64,000 nucleotides of DNA from contig NZ_LMQO01000001.1 in the NCBI RefSeq assembly GCF_001425385.1, positions 968,833 through 1,032,832 on the forward strand. Direction: 5' to 3'. Shown piece by piece: positions 42,926-52,340 of this stretch. The notes under the pieces are model-generated. The model did not search any database, was not told the DNA's origin, and saw nothing but the letters and a program-made list of their open reading frames with translations. Made by a program: the position numbers and the translations under genes. Each line of letters begins with the position of its first letter. The stretch's first letter is position 1. The stretch is from Sphingomonas sp. Leaf407. GTDB taxonomy: Bacteria > Pseudomonadota > Alphaproteobacteria > Sphingomonadales > Sphingomonadaceae.

Positions 42926-43414
42926 ATGACCCGAGCCCGCATCCTGTCCGCCTTTCTTGCCCTCAGCGCCTGCGCCGCGCCATCGGGGGACTATCCCTCG
43001 CTATTGCCGCGCCCGATCGAGCGGATCAGCCTCGCTGAACCGGTCCGCCCGGTCGCGGTCGCCACGCCCGATGCGGCGCTCGATTCCCGGATCGCCGCGC
43101 TCACCGCAGCGGTCGCCACCGCCAGCGGCAGGTTCGACACCGCCGTCGCCCGCGCCCGCCCGGCGGTACGCAGCGGCACCGGCAAGGCCGAAGGCAGCGA
43201 GCCATGGCTCGGCGCACAGGTCGCGCTGGCCGGGCTGGACGTGGCGCGGACCGGGATCGATGCGCCGGTCGCCGATCTCGAACGCCTCGCGATCGATCGT
43301 GCCGCCGCCGGGCAGCCGCCCTATCCCGCGCTCGACGCCGCGCTGGAGCGCGCGACCCGCACCGCCACCGCCCAGCGCGCAACGATCGCAGCGCTGACGG
43401 CGGCGCTGCGCTGA
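42926..43414 (+). CDS. Small hypothetical lipoprotein
   Basis: A 162-residue protein with a lipoprotein leader (MTRARILSAFLALSAC; lipobox LSAC, Cys16). The mature part is Ala-rich and largely helical (ALDSRIAALTAAVATASG, ATAQRATIAALTAALR), suggesting a coiled coil anchored to a membrane. I do not recognise a named family. It starts 84 bases from tRNA-Arg on the other strand and ends before a long perfect hairpin. Confidence 0.65.
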   Translation: MTRARILSAFLALSACAAPSGDYPSLLPRPIERISLAEPVRPVAVATPDAALDSRIAALTAAVATASGRFDTAVARARPAVRSGTGKAEGSEPWLGAQVALAGLDVARTGIDAPVADLERLAIDRAAAGQPPYPALDAALERATRTATAQRATIAALTAALR

Positions 43415-43450
43415 TGTTGTGAGGACTGATCCAACGGGGTTGGATCAGTA

Positions 43451-43530
43451 CGGCACCGGCCCGCTCCCCCACCCGGCCACCCATCAAGAATACGCTGTGG
43501 GTGGCCGGGTGGGGGAGCGGGCCGGTGCCG
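43451..43530. repeat. Perfect 33-bp-arm hairpin, repeat family C copy 1
   Basis: The arms 43451-43483 (starting CGGCACCGGCCCGCTCCCCC) and 43498-43530 are exact complements over 33 bases with a 14-base loop. A less perfect relative is at 63047-63129. It separates the convergent lipoprotein and spermidine-synthase-like genes. Confidence 0.85.
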
Positions 43531-43553
43531 CATCCGCGTGAGCGGATCGGACG

Positions 43554-45758
43554 TTACTGCAATGCCCGCAGAACGGGCAGGATCGACGCATAATCGTCGG
43601 TCCATGGCGAGGCATCGGACGGTGGCAGCGGCACCCAGTCGCCACCGCTCGCCAGCAATTCGGCGAGCACCTCCGGGTCGGGGGTAAGCGCGATCCATTC
43701 GGACCCGGTTTCGCCGTTCGCCTCGCTCGCCGGCTGGTACGACAGTCCGGCCGCCATCCACCCGCCCGCCGTCGCCGCGACCACCGGCCCCAGATCGAGG
43801 TAGCGGTTGGAGATATGCACCAGCAGCAGCCCCTTACGCCCCAGTACCCGACGATAGGTCGCGAACGCCTCGCGCGTCATCAGGTGCATCGGCACCGCGT
43901 CCGACGAAAAGGCATCGAGCACCAGCAGGTCGAGGCTGTTCGCCGGCTGATCGGTCAGTGAGAGTCGCGCATCGCCCATCACGATCCGGGCATCGGGCAG
44001 GCAGTTGCGCAGGAAAGTAAACGCGCCCGAATCGCGCGCGATCCGCACCACCGTCGGGTCGATCTCGTAGAAGCGCCATTGCTGCCCCGGCCGGGCGTAG
44101 CACGACAGCGTCCCCGTCCCCAGTCCGACGACGCCGATGCGCGCTTTCGGACCATAGATCACGGGGGCAGCGCGCAACGCTTCGCCGACGCCCGATTGCG
44201 GTACGTAATAGGTCGTCGGCGTCCGTTCGCGTGCCGGCGATCCGGTCAACTGGATGCCGTGCAGCGTCGTGCCATGCTGCAACTCACGCACGCCATTGCC
44301 ATGCGCCACGGTATAGACGCCGAAATAGCTGCGGGTCCTCGCCCCCGGCTCCAGCGACAGTTCGATCGCGCGATAGCCGCCGAACAGGTAAAGCGCCCCG
44401 GCCAGCGCCACGACATAGGGCAGCCGCGCGCCGATTGCGAACAGCCCGATCGCGACGATCCCGAAGAAGGCGACGGCATCGGCCTTCGTGCCCAGCATCC
44501 CGGCCGGATTGGTCAGCCCCAGCACCACCAGCACGACGACTCCGCCGATCGCCACGACCGACAACACCGTCGCCCGCGCGCGCCACAGCCGCTCGGTCAT
44601 CGGCAGCAGGAACGGCAGCGGCGCGAGCAGCCCGGCGGCGAGGATCAGCAGCGGATATTCATAGGTCCAGTCGAACACCACCGGCGCGACCAGCCCGGCA
44701 AACACCCCGCCCAGCGCGCCGCCGACCGACATCGCCAGATAAAAGCCGGTCAACCGCGCCGGGGCGGGGCGCAGCGCGTGCATCCGGGTATGCAGCGACA
44801 CCGACACCGCGAACAGCAGCAGCAGCGCCGCCAGCGCGTTGAGCAGCGGAAAATCATGATGCCCGGCGATCATCATGCCGCCGAACACCAGGATCGTGAT
44901 CGGCGCGTAACGGGTGATCGCCTCGGCCATCCCCCGCCGGTCGGCAAAGGCGACGGTGAAGCTCAATAGATACAGGCCGAGCGGCAACACCCACAGCAGC
45001 GGCACCGCGACGATGTCGGTCGTCAGGAACGTCGTCGTCGCCAGCATCAGCCCCGAGGGCACGAGCGCCAGCACGATCCAGTGCGCCACCCGCCGCATAC
45101 CCGGTGCCGGCCCCGGATCACCGACGACGACGGCATCGCGCCGCAGCGGCAACAGCCAGCCGCACGCGACGACCAGCAGCAACAGCACGCCATAGCCGAT
45201 GCTCCAGCCCCAGCTCTGCCCCTTGAGCGACAGGAGCGGTTCGACCAGCAACGGATACGCGATCAGCCCGGCAAAACTGCCGACGTTCGACGCGGCATAG
45301 AGCGCATAGGGATCGCGCCCCGGACAGGCGAAGGCGAACCAGCGTTGCAGCAGCGGTGCCTGCGCCGACACCGCGAAGAACAACGGCCCGATCGATGCCG
45401 CCAGCAGCCACGGCGTCCACAGCACCGGTTCGGCCCCGGCGGGCACCTGCCCCGCCAACACGCCGATCGGCAGCCATGCGGCGGCGAGCAACAGCAGGAG
45501 CAGATGCACCGTCGCCTGCGCCTTGGGCACCAGCTTGCCGAGCAGATGGGCATAGGCATAGCCGCCGAGCAGCAGCGCCTGATACACCAGCATCGCCGAA
45601 TTCCACACCGCTGGCGCGCCGCCCAGTTGCGGCAACGCCATGCGCGCGACCATCGGCTGGACGAGGAACAGCAGGAACGATCCGGTCAGGATCGCCGCGA
45701 CATAGGTCAGCCGGATCGGCAGGCCACCGCCCCGCCCCTCGCCTTCGCCATCGTTCAC
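43554..45758 (-). CDS. Membrane-fused spermidine synthase-like protein
   Basis: A 734-residue two-part protein. The N-terminal half has about a dozen hydrophobic spans (for example YVAAILTGSFLLFLVQPMVA). The C-terminal domain (about 500-734) is a spermidine-synthase-like methyltransferase fold with IGVVGLGTGTLSCYA for cofactor binding, FYEIDPTVVRIAR and LDLLVLDAFSSDAVPMHL. Such fused proteins are common in proteobacteria; whether they transfer aminopropyl groups is unsettled. The GTG at 45758 overlaps the GNAT stop; a TTG at 45773 is an alternative. It is third in the hemB-GNAT unit. Confidence 0.85.
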   Translation of the reverse strand: MNDGEGEGRGGGLPIRLTYVAAILTGSFLLFLVQPMVARMALPQLGGAPAVWNSAMLVYQALLLGGYAYAHLLGKLVPKAQATVHLLLLLLAAAWLPIGVLAGQVPAGAEPVLWTPWLLAASIGPLFFAVSAQAPLLQRWFAFACPGRDPYALYAASNVGSFAGLIAYPLLVEPLLSLKGQSWGWSIGYGVLLLLVVACGWLLPLRRDAVVVGDPGPAPGMRRVAHWIVLALVPSGLMLATTTFLTTDIVAVPLLWVLPLGLYLLSFTVAFADRRGMAEAITRYAPITILVFGGMMIAGHHDFPLLNALAALLLLFAVSVSLHTRMHALRPAPARLTGFYLAMSVGGALGGVFAGLVAPVVFDWTYEYPLLILAAGLLAPLPFLLPMTERLWRARATVLSVVAIGGVVVLVVLGLTNPAGMLGTKADAVAFFGIVAIGLFAIGARLPYVVALAGALYLFGGYRAIELSLEPGARTRSYFGVYTVAHGNGVRELQHGTTLHGIQLTGSPARERTPTTYYVPQSGVGEALRAAPVIYGPKARIGVVGLGTGTLSCYARPGQQWRFYEIDPTVVRIARDSGAFTFLRNCLPDARIVMGDARLSLTDQPANSLDLLVLDAFSSDAVPMHLMTREAFATYRRVLGRKGLLLVHISNRYLDLGPVVAATAGGWMAAGLSYQPASEANGETGSEWIALTPDPEVLAELLASGGDWVPLPPSDASPWTDDYASILPVLRALQ

Positions 45759-46285
45759 GGGCGCGTCTTCCAATAGGTGACATGACGCTGGAGCGGGCTG
45801 TCATCGGGCACCGCCGGATGATCGAAATCCTCACCCATGCTGCGGACCATGCCGATCCGCTCCATCAATCCCCAACTGCGTATATTGGTCGCGGCGGTGA
45901 TCGCCCCGATGCGATCGACGCCCAGATTGACGAACCCCCAGTCGAGACTGGCCATCGCCGCCTCGCGCGCCAATCCCTGCCCCCAATATTCCTTGCCGAA
46001 GCGCCAGCCGATCTCGACTCCGCCTTCCAGCGGCGTACCCTCGGCACCCGGCTTCAACCCGCAGAAACCGATCATCGTCGCGGTCGCCCGCGCCTCGACG
46101 ACCCAGAAACAATAGCCGTGCGTCGCCTGATAGCCGTCCTGCCGGTCGATCGCGGCATCGACTTCGGCCGGGGTCATCGGCGCCGGGAAATAGCGCATCA
46201 CCTCCGGGTCGGCGCAATGCGCGTAGAATATCGGCCGGTCGCGATCTTCCCAGCGGCGCAGCACCAGCCGGTCGGTGGCGATCAT
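45755..46285 (-). CDS. RimJ/RimL-type GNAT acetyltransferase
   Basis: A 176-residue N-acetyltransferase of the ribosomal-protein/aminoglycoside group. It begins ATDRLVLRRWEDRD, contains FWVVEARATATMIGFCGL and has the acetyl-CoA loop near GKEYWGQGLAREAAMA (about 100-115), then NIRSWGLMERIGM. It acetylates an amino group on an unknown protein or small molecule. It starts inside the end of hemB (ATGA) and its stop overlaps the next start, so all three are coupled. Confidence 0.85.
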   Translation of the reverse strand: MIATDRLVLRRWEDRDRPIFYAHCADPEVMRYFPAPMTPAEVDAAIDRQDGYQATHGYCFWVVEARATATMIGFCGLKPGAEGTPLEGGVEIGWRFGKEYWGQGLAREAAMASLDWGFVNLGVDRIGAITAATNIRSWGLMERIGMVRSMGEDFDHPAVPDDSPLQRHVTYWKTRP

Positions 46286-47268
46286 GCTCCCAGCAACCGC
46301 GCCGCATGGACCGCGTGATAGGTCAGCACCCCGCTCGCCCCCGCCCGCTTGAACGCCAGCAGCGTTTCAAGGACCAGCGCGTCGCGGTCCCCCGCACCCA
46401 CCGCGACCGCCGCCTCGATCATCGCATATTCGCCCGACACCTGATAGGCGAACACCGGCACGCGGAACTCGGCCTTCACCCGCGTCACGATGTCGAGATA
46501 TGGCAGCCCCGGCTTCACCATCACGCTGTCCGCGCCCTCGGCCAGATCGAGCGCGACCTCGCGCAGCGCTTCCTCATGGTTGGCGGGGTCCATCTGATAG
46601 GTCTTCTTGTCGCCCTTCAGCAGCCCGCGAGAACCCACCGCATCGCGGAACGGGCCGTAGAAGGCGCTGGCATATTTGGCGGCATAGGCCATGATCTGGA
46701 CATTGTGATGCCCGTCCGCCTCCAATGCGGCGCGGATGATGCCGATACGGCCGTCCATCATGTCCGACGGCGCGATGATGTCGCTGCCCGCCGCCGCCTG
46801 CACCCGTGCCTGCCGTACCAGTGCCTGCGCCGTCACGTCGTTCAGCACATAGCCCGCCGCATCGACGATCCCGTCGTGACCATGGCTGGTATAGGGGTCG
46901 AGCGCGACGTCGGTCAGCACGCCGATGTCGGGCACCGCATCCTTGATCGCGCGGATCGCGCGGCACATCAGATTGTCGGGATTATACGCCTCCTTGCCGT
47001 CGTCGCTGCGCAGCGCTTGCGGCGTATTGGGGAACAGCGCGACGACCGGAATACCCAGGTCGCGCGCCTCACGCACCCGCTCGACCAGCGAGGGCAGCGT
47101 CCAGCGGGTGACGCCGGGCAGTTGCTTGACCGGCGTATCCTCGCCCTCGGTCACGAACAGCGGCCAGATCAGATCGGCGGGCGTCAGCAGCGTTTCGGCA
47201 TGCAGACGGCGGCTCCAGGCGGACGCGCGGGTGCGGCGAAGGCGCAGCGCGGGGTAAGCGGCGGACAT
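46282..47268 (-). CDS. hemB: Porphobilinogen synthase (delta-aminolevulinate dehydratase)
   Basis: A 328-residue enzyme that condenses two 5-aminolevulinate molecules to porphobilinogen in heme synthesis. The two active-site lysines are in MAYAAKYASAFYGPF and in SVMVKPGLPYLD (about residue 250, the Schiff-base Lys). The metal region reads ALDPYTSHGHDG without the zinc cysteines, so it is the magnesium-dependent type. The start at 47268 (MSAAYPALRL) fits family length; an earlier in-frame start would add 8 residues. It leads a coupled three-gene minus unit. Confidence 0.95.
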   Translation of the reverse strand: MSAAYPALRLRRTRASAWSRRLHAETLLTPADLIWPLFVTEGEDTPVKQLPGVTRWTLPSLVERVREARDLGIPVVALFPNTPQALRSDDGKEAYNPDNLMCRAIRAIKDAVPDIGVLTDVALDPYTSHGHDGIVDAAGYVLNDVTAQALVRQARVQAAAGSDIIAPSDMMDGRIGIIRAALEADGHHNVQIMAYAAKYASAFYGPFRDAVGSRGLLKGDKKTYQMDPANHEEALREVALDLAEGADSVMVKPGLPYLDIVTRVKAEFRVPVFAYQVSGEYAMIEAAVAVGAGDRDALVLETLLAFKRAGASGVLTYHAVHAARLLGA

Positions 47269-47350
47269 GGGCCGGACTTGTGGGCCATGCACCGTATCGG
47301 ATCAACCGAAAGTCGTGCGGCGATTTTCGTTACGGAGCGTTACCGACCGC

Positions 47351-48229
47351 ATGATCCACATCCGATCCGCCGCCATGATCGTCAACGCCCGGTCACGGCG
47401 CGGTCAGGCCCAGTTCGCCGAGGCGTGCAAGGCGATGCAGGGCCTGCCGTACAAGGTGGACGCGCATGCGGTGGAGGACCCCGACGATCTTGTCCCGCGG
47501 TTAAAACAGGTGCTGGCCGCCAAGCCCGATCTGGTGGTGCTGGGCGGCGGCGACGGGACGATCAGCAGCCTGGTCGACCATCTACTGGGGCATGACGTGA
47601 TCCTCGGCGTGCTGCCGTTCGGCACCGCCAACAGCTTCTGCCGCACGCTCGGCATCCCGCTCGACATTCCCGGCGCGGTCGATGTGTTGCGCACCGGGCG
47701 CCCAAGGCGGATCGACCTCGGCATGGTCGATGGCGACTATTACGCCAATTGCGCCGCGATCGGCATCTCGCCGCTGATCGCGCAGACCATTCCGCACGGC
47801 GTCAAGAAATTGTTCGGGCGCGCGGGTTATCTCAGTTGGGCGGCGCTCCAGTTCGCGCGGTTCCAGCCGTTCGAGCTGACCGTCACCAACGGCAGCCATG
47901 TCCAGCGACTGACCGCGACCGAGGTCCGCATCTCCAACGGCCCCTATCATGGCGGCACCGAACTGGTCGAAGAGGCGCAGGTCGACAGCGGCGAGATCGT
48001 CGTTCAGGTCGTGTGCGGCAAGGGCAAGCGTTCGCTAGTCCGCAACTGGGCAGCGGGGTTCTTCCGCCTCGACTCGCGCCGGGTCGATACCGTGTCGTTC
48101 CACGGCCAGTCGCTCCGCATCGAAACCGTGCCCCCGCTCCCTATCTCAATCGACGGCGAGGTACTGGCGAAAACCCCGGTCACGGCGAAGATCGCCGCCG
48201 GCATCATCGAAGTAATGGCACCGGCGTAA
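47351..48229 (+). CDS. Diacylglycerol kinase-family lipid kinase
   Basis: A 292-residue protein with the DAGK/YegS catalytic fold. GGGDGTISSLVDHLLG (about residue 62) is the nucleotide-binding loop, GVLPFGTANSFCRTLGIP is the second conserved block, and VRISNGPYHGGT follows. It phosphorylates a lipid substrate (diacylglycerol, sphingoid base or undecaprenol-like); the exact lipid is not clear. In sphingomonads, a sphingolipid-related role is possible but is only a suggestion. It is divergent from hemB across about 80 bases. An in-frame ATG eight codons on is an alternative start. Confidence 0.85.
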   Translation: MIHIRSAAMIVNARSRRGQAQFAEACKAMQGLPYKVDAHAVEDPDDLVPRLKQVLAAKPDLVVLGGGDGTISSLVDHLLGHDVILGVLPFGTANSFCRTLGIPLDIPGAVDVLRTGRPRRIDLGMVDGDYYANCAAIGISPLIAQTIPHGVKKLFGRAGYLSWAALQFARFQPFELTVTNGSHVQRLTATEVRISNGPYHGGTELVEEAQVDSGEIVVQVVCGKGKRSLVRNWAAGFFRLDSRRVDTVSFHGQSLRIETVPPLPISIDGEVLAKTPVTAKIAAGIIEVMAPA

Positions 48230-48240
48230 GCCACCCCCAC

Positions 48241-48341
48241 TCGTCATTCCGGCGAAGGCCGGAATCCACGGATAAGGGAACGGTAGCGACTCCATCGATA
48301 CCGCTCGTGACCGTGGATTCCGGCCTTCGCCGGAATGACGA
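48241..48341. repeat. Palindromic intergenic repeat, family A copy 2
   Basis: Arms of 31 bases (48241-48271 starting TCGTCATTCCGGCGAAGG, and 48311-48341) are exact complements around a 39-base loop. It lies between the convergent lipid-kinase and valS genes and could end transcription of both. Confidence 0.85.
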
Positions 48342-48344
48342 ACG

Positions 48345-51146
48345 TCAGCCCAACCGCCCCAGCGCCGCGTGCAGCCGCGCCGCCTCGGCCATCTTGTCGG
48401 CGTGATCGGCGCGCGCCTTATCCACCGCCTCGGGCTTCGCGCGTTCGACGAAACTGGCGTTGCCCAGCCGCCCGGCCAGCGCATCGCGTTCCTTCTCCGC
48501 CGCCGCGATCGCCTTGGTCAGCCGCGCGCGCTCCGCGTCGAGGTCGATCACCTCGCCCAGCGGCAGGACGAACGTCGCCTCGTCCACCACGATCTGGAGC
48601 GCGCCGCCCGCCGGTGCCTCGCCCTCGACCCGATCGACCCGCGCGAGCCGCGCCAGCACCGCCGCTTGGGCGGCCAGCCGTTCGCCGGTCAGCGCCGAGG
48701 CATCGCGAACATGCAGCGGCAGCCGCGCGCCCGGCGGCACGTTCAGCTCGGTCCGCGCGGCGCGCACTTCGCTCACCAGCCGGATCAGCCAGTCGATCTC
48801 GGCGCGCGCACCCGGATCGATCGCGCGCGCATCCGCCATCGGCCAGCGCGCGACGATCAGGTCGTTGTCGCGTTCCCCAAGCGCATGCCACAGTTCCTCG
48901 GTGATGAACGGCATGAACGGGTGGAGCATCACGAGGATCTGGTCGAGGACCCATCCCGCCACCGCGCGGGTTTCCTCCGCGCCCTCGCCGCCGCCCTGCA
49001 ACACCGGCTTGATGAGTTCGAGATACCAGTCGCAGAACCGGCTCCACGTGAACTGGTAGATGGTATTGGCCGCCCCGTCGAAGCGCAGGTCGGCAAGTGC
49101 CAGGTCGAGCGCCTGTACTGTCTCGATCGTCTCGGCGATAATCCAGCGGTTGACCGCGAGGTCGGCGGCGGGTGCCTCCAGCGCCTGCGACGCGCCGATG
49201 CCGTTGGCCTGCGCGAAGCGGGTCGCGTTCCACAGCTTGGTCGCGAAGTTGCGATAGCCCTCGACCCGCTTCTCATCCATCTTGATGTCGCGGCCCTGGC
49301 TCTCCATCGCCGCCATGAAGAAGCGCAGCGCATCGGCGCCATACGCATCGATCAGCCCGAGCGGATCGACGGTATTGCCCTTCGATTTCGACATCTTCGC
49401 GCCATCGGCGGCGCGGACGAGGCCGTGGAGATACAGCGTCTTGAAGGGCACTTCGTTCATGAAGTGGATGCCCTGCATCAGCATCCGCGCATCCCAGAAG
49501 AACAGGATGTCGAAGCCGGAAATCAGCACGTCGTTGCTGTAGCGCCCGCCCAGCGTCGGATCGGTGTTCTCCGGCCAGCCCAGGGTCGCGAACGGCCACA
49601 GGGCGGAGGAGAACCAGGTGTCGAGAACGTCTTGATCGCGTTGGAGCCGGATTGTCGTGCCCGACCGACTATGAATTGGCCCTTCTTCGATCTCCACCCA
49701 GTATTCGTGAGTGGTTCGATCCAACGAACTATAATAGCCTTCCGCTTCCGCTAACGCTTCTTCCCACGTCTCGGCAACGAATGCGCGCTCACCGTGAGAA
49801 ACATCGAGCTTTCCATCGGTGACGACTGGTCCAAACCACGCCGGGATGCGATGCCCCCACCACAACTGCCGCGATACGCACCACGGCTGGATGTTCTCCA
49901 TCCAGTTGAAATAGGTCTTTTCCCACGACTTGGGCACGATCTTGACCGCGCCCGATCGCACCGCCTCGATCGCCGGCTGCGCCAGCGTCGCGGCGTCGAC
50001 ATACCATTGGTCGGTCAGCCACGGCTCGATCACCACCCCCGATCGATCGCCATAGGGCGTCTGGATGCGACGCGGCTCGGCGTCATGCTCCACCCCGTCC
50101 TTGTCGACGTGCGGGACGAGGAAGCCCTGTTCCTTGAGCGCGGCAACGACGAGACGGCGAACGTCGGCCGGAGCCTTCGGGTCATTGCCCGGCAGCCCGA
50201 GATACTCGGCAGGAATGCCACCGCACTGCACGACCCGCGCTTGTGCATCGAGCATGTTGAGCATGTCGGCGGCCTTGAACCCGGCGCGCTTGCCGACCTC
50301 GAAGTCGTTGAAGTCATGCCCCGGCGTGATCTTGACCGCACCCGACCCCAGTTCGGGATCGGCATGCTCGTCCGCCACGATCGGGATCAGCCGGCCGGTG
50401 ATCGGCAGGCGGATCATCTGTCCGATCAGCGCGGTATAGCGTTCGTCCGCCGGGTTCACCGCCACCGCCATGTCGGCCAGCATCGTCTCCGGCCGGGTCG
50501 TCGCGACGTGGATGAAGCCGCTGCCATCGGCCAGCGGGTAGCGCAGATGCCAGAAACTGCCCTGGACCTCGCGCGTCTCGACCTCCAGATCGCTGATCGC
50601 GGTGCCGAGGCCCGGGTCCCAGTTCACCAGCCGCTTGTCGCGGTAGAGCAACCCTTCGCGGTAGAGTTGCACGAAGACCTTCAGCACGGCGGCTGAAAAT
50701 CCCTCGTCCATCGTGAAGCGTTCGTTCGACCAGTCCATCGAACAACCCAGCCGGCGGAGCTGCCCGGTGATCGTACCGCCGCTCTCCGCCTTCCATTCCC
50801 ACACCTTGCCCACGAAATCGTCGCGGGTGAAGTCGGTGCGCTTCTGCCCGGCCTGCGCCATCTGCCGCTCGACCACCATCTGCGTCGCGATGCCGGCATG
50901 ATCGGTCCCGACCACCCAGCGCGCGTCCTTGCCCTGCAACCGCGCATGACGAACAAGGATGTCCTGCAACGTGTTGTCGAGCGCGTGACCGATGTGCAGG
51001 CTGCCGGTGACGTTGGGCGGCGGGTTGACGATCGTCCACGGCTGCGCGCCCGGCCGTTCGGGGCGGAACAGGCCGGCCTGTTCCCAGTGCGGATACCAGC
51101 GGGCCTCGATGGCGGCGGGGTCGAAGGTCTTGGGCAGTTCGCTCAT
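48345..51146 (-). CDS. valS: Valyl-tRNA synthetase
   Basis: A 933-residue class I synthetase that charges tRNA-Val. The HIGH motif is in [12 protein letters not shown] (about residue 50), the editing region holds [17 protein letters not shown], and the KMSKS loop is in [13 protein letters not shown] (about 583). The C-terminal tRNA-binding coiled coil is [20 protein letters not shown]. The start at 51146 ([10 protein letters not shown]) is typical. Residues about 439-502 form an extra segment with a clearly lower G+C content than the rest of the gene: between HRIPAWF and RDQDVLDTW there are about 64 residues, roughly twice the E. coli spacing. Confidence 0.96.
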   Translation of the reverse strand: MSELPKTFDPAAIEARWYPHWEQAGLFRPERPGAQPWTIVNPPPNVTGSLHIGHALDNTLQDILVRHARLQGKDARWVVGTDHAGIATQMVVERQMAQAGQKRTDFTRDDFVGKVWEWKAESGGTITGQLRRLGCSMDWSNERFTMDEGFSAAVLKVFVQLYREGLLYRDKRLVNWDPGLGTAISDLEVETREVQGSFWHLRYPLADGSGFIHVATTRPETMLADMAVAVNPADERYTALIGQMIRLPITGRLIPIVADEHADPELGSGAVKITPGHDFNDFEVGKRAGFKAADMLNMLDAQARVVQCGGIPAEYLGLPGNDPKAPADVRRLVVAALKEQGFLVPHVDKDGVEHDAEPRRIQTPYGDRSGVVIEPWLTDQWYVDAATLAQPAIEAVRSGAVKIVPKSWEKTYFNWMENIQPWCVSRQLWWGHRIPAWFGPVVTDGKLDVSHGERAFVAETWEEALAEAEGYYSSLDRTTHEYWVEIEEGPIHSRSGTTIRLQRDQDVLDTWFSSALWPFATLGWPENTDPTLGGRYSNDVLISGFDILFFWDARMLMQGIHFMNEVPFKTLYLHGLVRAADGAKMSKSKGNTVDPLGLIDAYGADALRFFMAAMESQGRDIKMDEKRVEGYRNFATKLWNATRFAQANGIGASQALEAPAADLAVNRWIIAETIETVQALDLALADLRFDGAANTIYQFTWSRFCDWYLELIKPVLQGGGEGAEETRAVAGWVLDQILVMLHPFMPFITEELWHALGERDNDLIVARWPMADARAIDPGARAEIDWLIRLVSEVRAARTELNVPPGARLPLHVRDASALTGERLAAQAAVLARLARVDRVEGEAPAGGALQIVVDEATFVLPLGEVIDLDAERARLTKAIAAAEKERDALAGRLGNASFVERAKPEAVDKARADHADKMAEAARLHAALGRLG

Positions 51147-51245
51147 GCTGTGGCGAATGGCGCGGAACCGGCGGGGTTGCAAGGGGCGGGTCGCCCGGTG
51201 CTGCTGCCGGGAAGGGAAGATTGGTTCACGCGAAGGGGTTACGCC

Positions 51246-51384
51246 TGGGGCTGATCGACATTCCGTCGGCCGTGACGCCAGCAAAGACCATTTCCGTCAC
51301 CCCGGACTGGTTCCGGGGTGACGAAGGAGGGTGGCATTTTCGACTACGAACTGCACCGGAATAGCTGAGTGTCGATCGGCCCCA
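51246..51384. repeat. Composite inverted-repeat element D, copy 2 (short)
   Basis: The ends CCTGGGGCTGATCGACA (from 51244) and TGTCGATCGGCCCCAGG pair over 17 bases with one G-T pair. Inside are GACGCCAGCAAAGACCATTT, one CCCCGGACTGGTTCCGGGG hairpin and CGACTACGAACTGCACCGG, all shared with copy 1 at 13514. About 90 internal bases of copy 1 are missing. It is the first of three repeats filling the 586-bp valS-popZ gap. Confidence 0.8.
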
Positions 51385-51411
51385 GGGCTGATCCACCCAT
51401 CCCGAAACAAA

Positions 51412-51495
51412 CGTCATCCCGGCGAAGGCTGGGATCTCCCGGGGAGTGCGCGCGACAGGAGCCGCTTGAGGCCCCGGCCTTCGCCGGGGCGACGG
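51412..51495. repeat. Family A-like repeat, degenerate copy
   Basis: CGTCATCCCGGCGAAGGCTG (51412-51431) faces GGCCTTCGCCGGGGCGACGG (51476-51495), an imperfect version of family A. It directly follows element D copy 2. Confidence 0.65.
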
Positions 51496-51537
51496 TTCCG
51501 GGCGGGCGGATCAAATTTCAAAAAGGGAAAGAGGATT

Positions 51538-51719
51538 TTCGCGCGGAGGCGCGGAGGCGCGGAGAATGTCACGCCTGCCGCGACAGCAGCGCTTCAACTT
51601 CACCGGGGGCAGGAAAGAGGCTTCGCCGGAACGCCGACGGAGGTTGCGCTCGCACCCACCTCTGCGCCTCCGCGCCTCTGCGCGACCAACCCTTCTACTT
51701 CTTCCGCGTCTCCGCGTGA
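51538..51719. repeat. Repeat family E (GGAGGCGCGGA type)
   Basis: Tandem-like GCGCGGAGGCGCGGAGGCGC (from 51541) is answered by TCTGCGCCTCCGCGCCTCTG (from 51661) and CTTCCGCGTCTCCGCGTGAA near the end. It runs up to the popZ stop, and only one copy is present in the window. Confidence 0.65.
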
Positions 51720-51732
51720 ACCGGTCCTGCTT

Positions 51733-52305
51733 CTACCGCCCGCTGATCCGGGCGATTTCCTTGGCGACCATCGTCTCGACGATGCCGGGCAGCTTGGCGT
51801 CGAGCCATTCGCGCAACATCGGGCGGAGCATCTCGCGCACCAGCCCTTCGAGCGAATCGGTGCCCGGCGTCTCGGGCTTCACCAGCATCCGCGACAACTG
51901 GTCGAGCGAACCACGGCTCGCCTCGGCCGCGCGGTCGGAAACGATCGCCGGATCGATCGAGGGTGCGGCAGCGGCGGCAGGCATCGGCGCAGGCTCCTGC
52001 ACGGGGGGTTCGGGTTCGGCGACGAGGCGGGGGGCCTCGGCGACGGGTTCGGGCGCTTCGGCCCGGATCGGTTCGACACGGATCGATTCGACCTTGGCCT
52101 GTTCGATCCGCGGCGGCGGTGGCGCCGCGACGCTGTGGTTCAGTTCGAGGATGTCGTCCCGGTCGTCCAGCTCGCGCGGCTGCGCGGTGCGGATCGACTT
52201 GCGGCCACGGATGGCCTGTGCCGATCCTTCGCCTTCCTCGGCGATGATCCGTTTGATCGAGGACAGGATGTCCTCCATCGACGTATCGGCTCCGACATCC
52301 CCCAT
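51733..52305 (-). CDS. popZ: Cell pole-organizing protein PopZ (DUF2497)
   Basis: A 190-residue protein with the three-part PopZ layout. The N-terminal helix is TSMEDILSSIKRIIAEEGEG. A Pro/Glu/Ala-rich disordered middle follows (about 65-130). The C-terminal oligomerization region has SLEGLVREMLRPMLREWLDA and a following helix. PopZ forms a polar matrix that anchors ParB and other pole proteins in alphaproteobacteria. The start at 52305 has GAGGG five bases upstream and is preferred over the ATG at 52317. It follows the TolC-family gene on the same strand by 35 bases. Confidence 0.85.
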   Translation of the reverse strand: MGDVGADTSMEDILSSIKRIIAEEGEGSAQAIRGRKSIRTAQPRELDDRDDILELNHSVAAPPPPRIEQAKVESIRVEPIRAEAPEPVAEAPRLVAEPEPPVQEPAPMPAAAAAPSIDPAIVSDRAAEASRGSLDQLSRMLVKPETPGTDSLEGLVREMLRPMLREWLDAKLPGIVETMVAKEIARISGR

Positions 52306-52340
52306 CGCCACCCTCATGTGCAAAACGTCCCTGTAATCGC

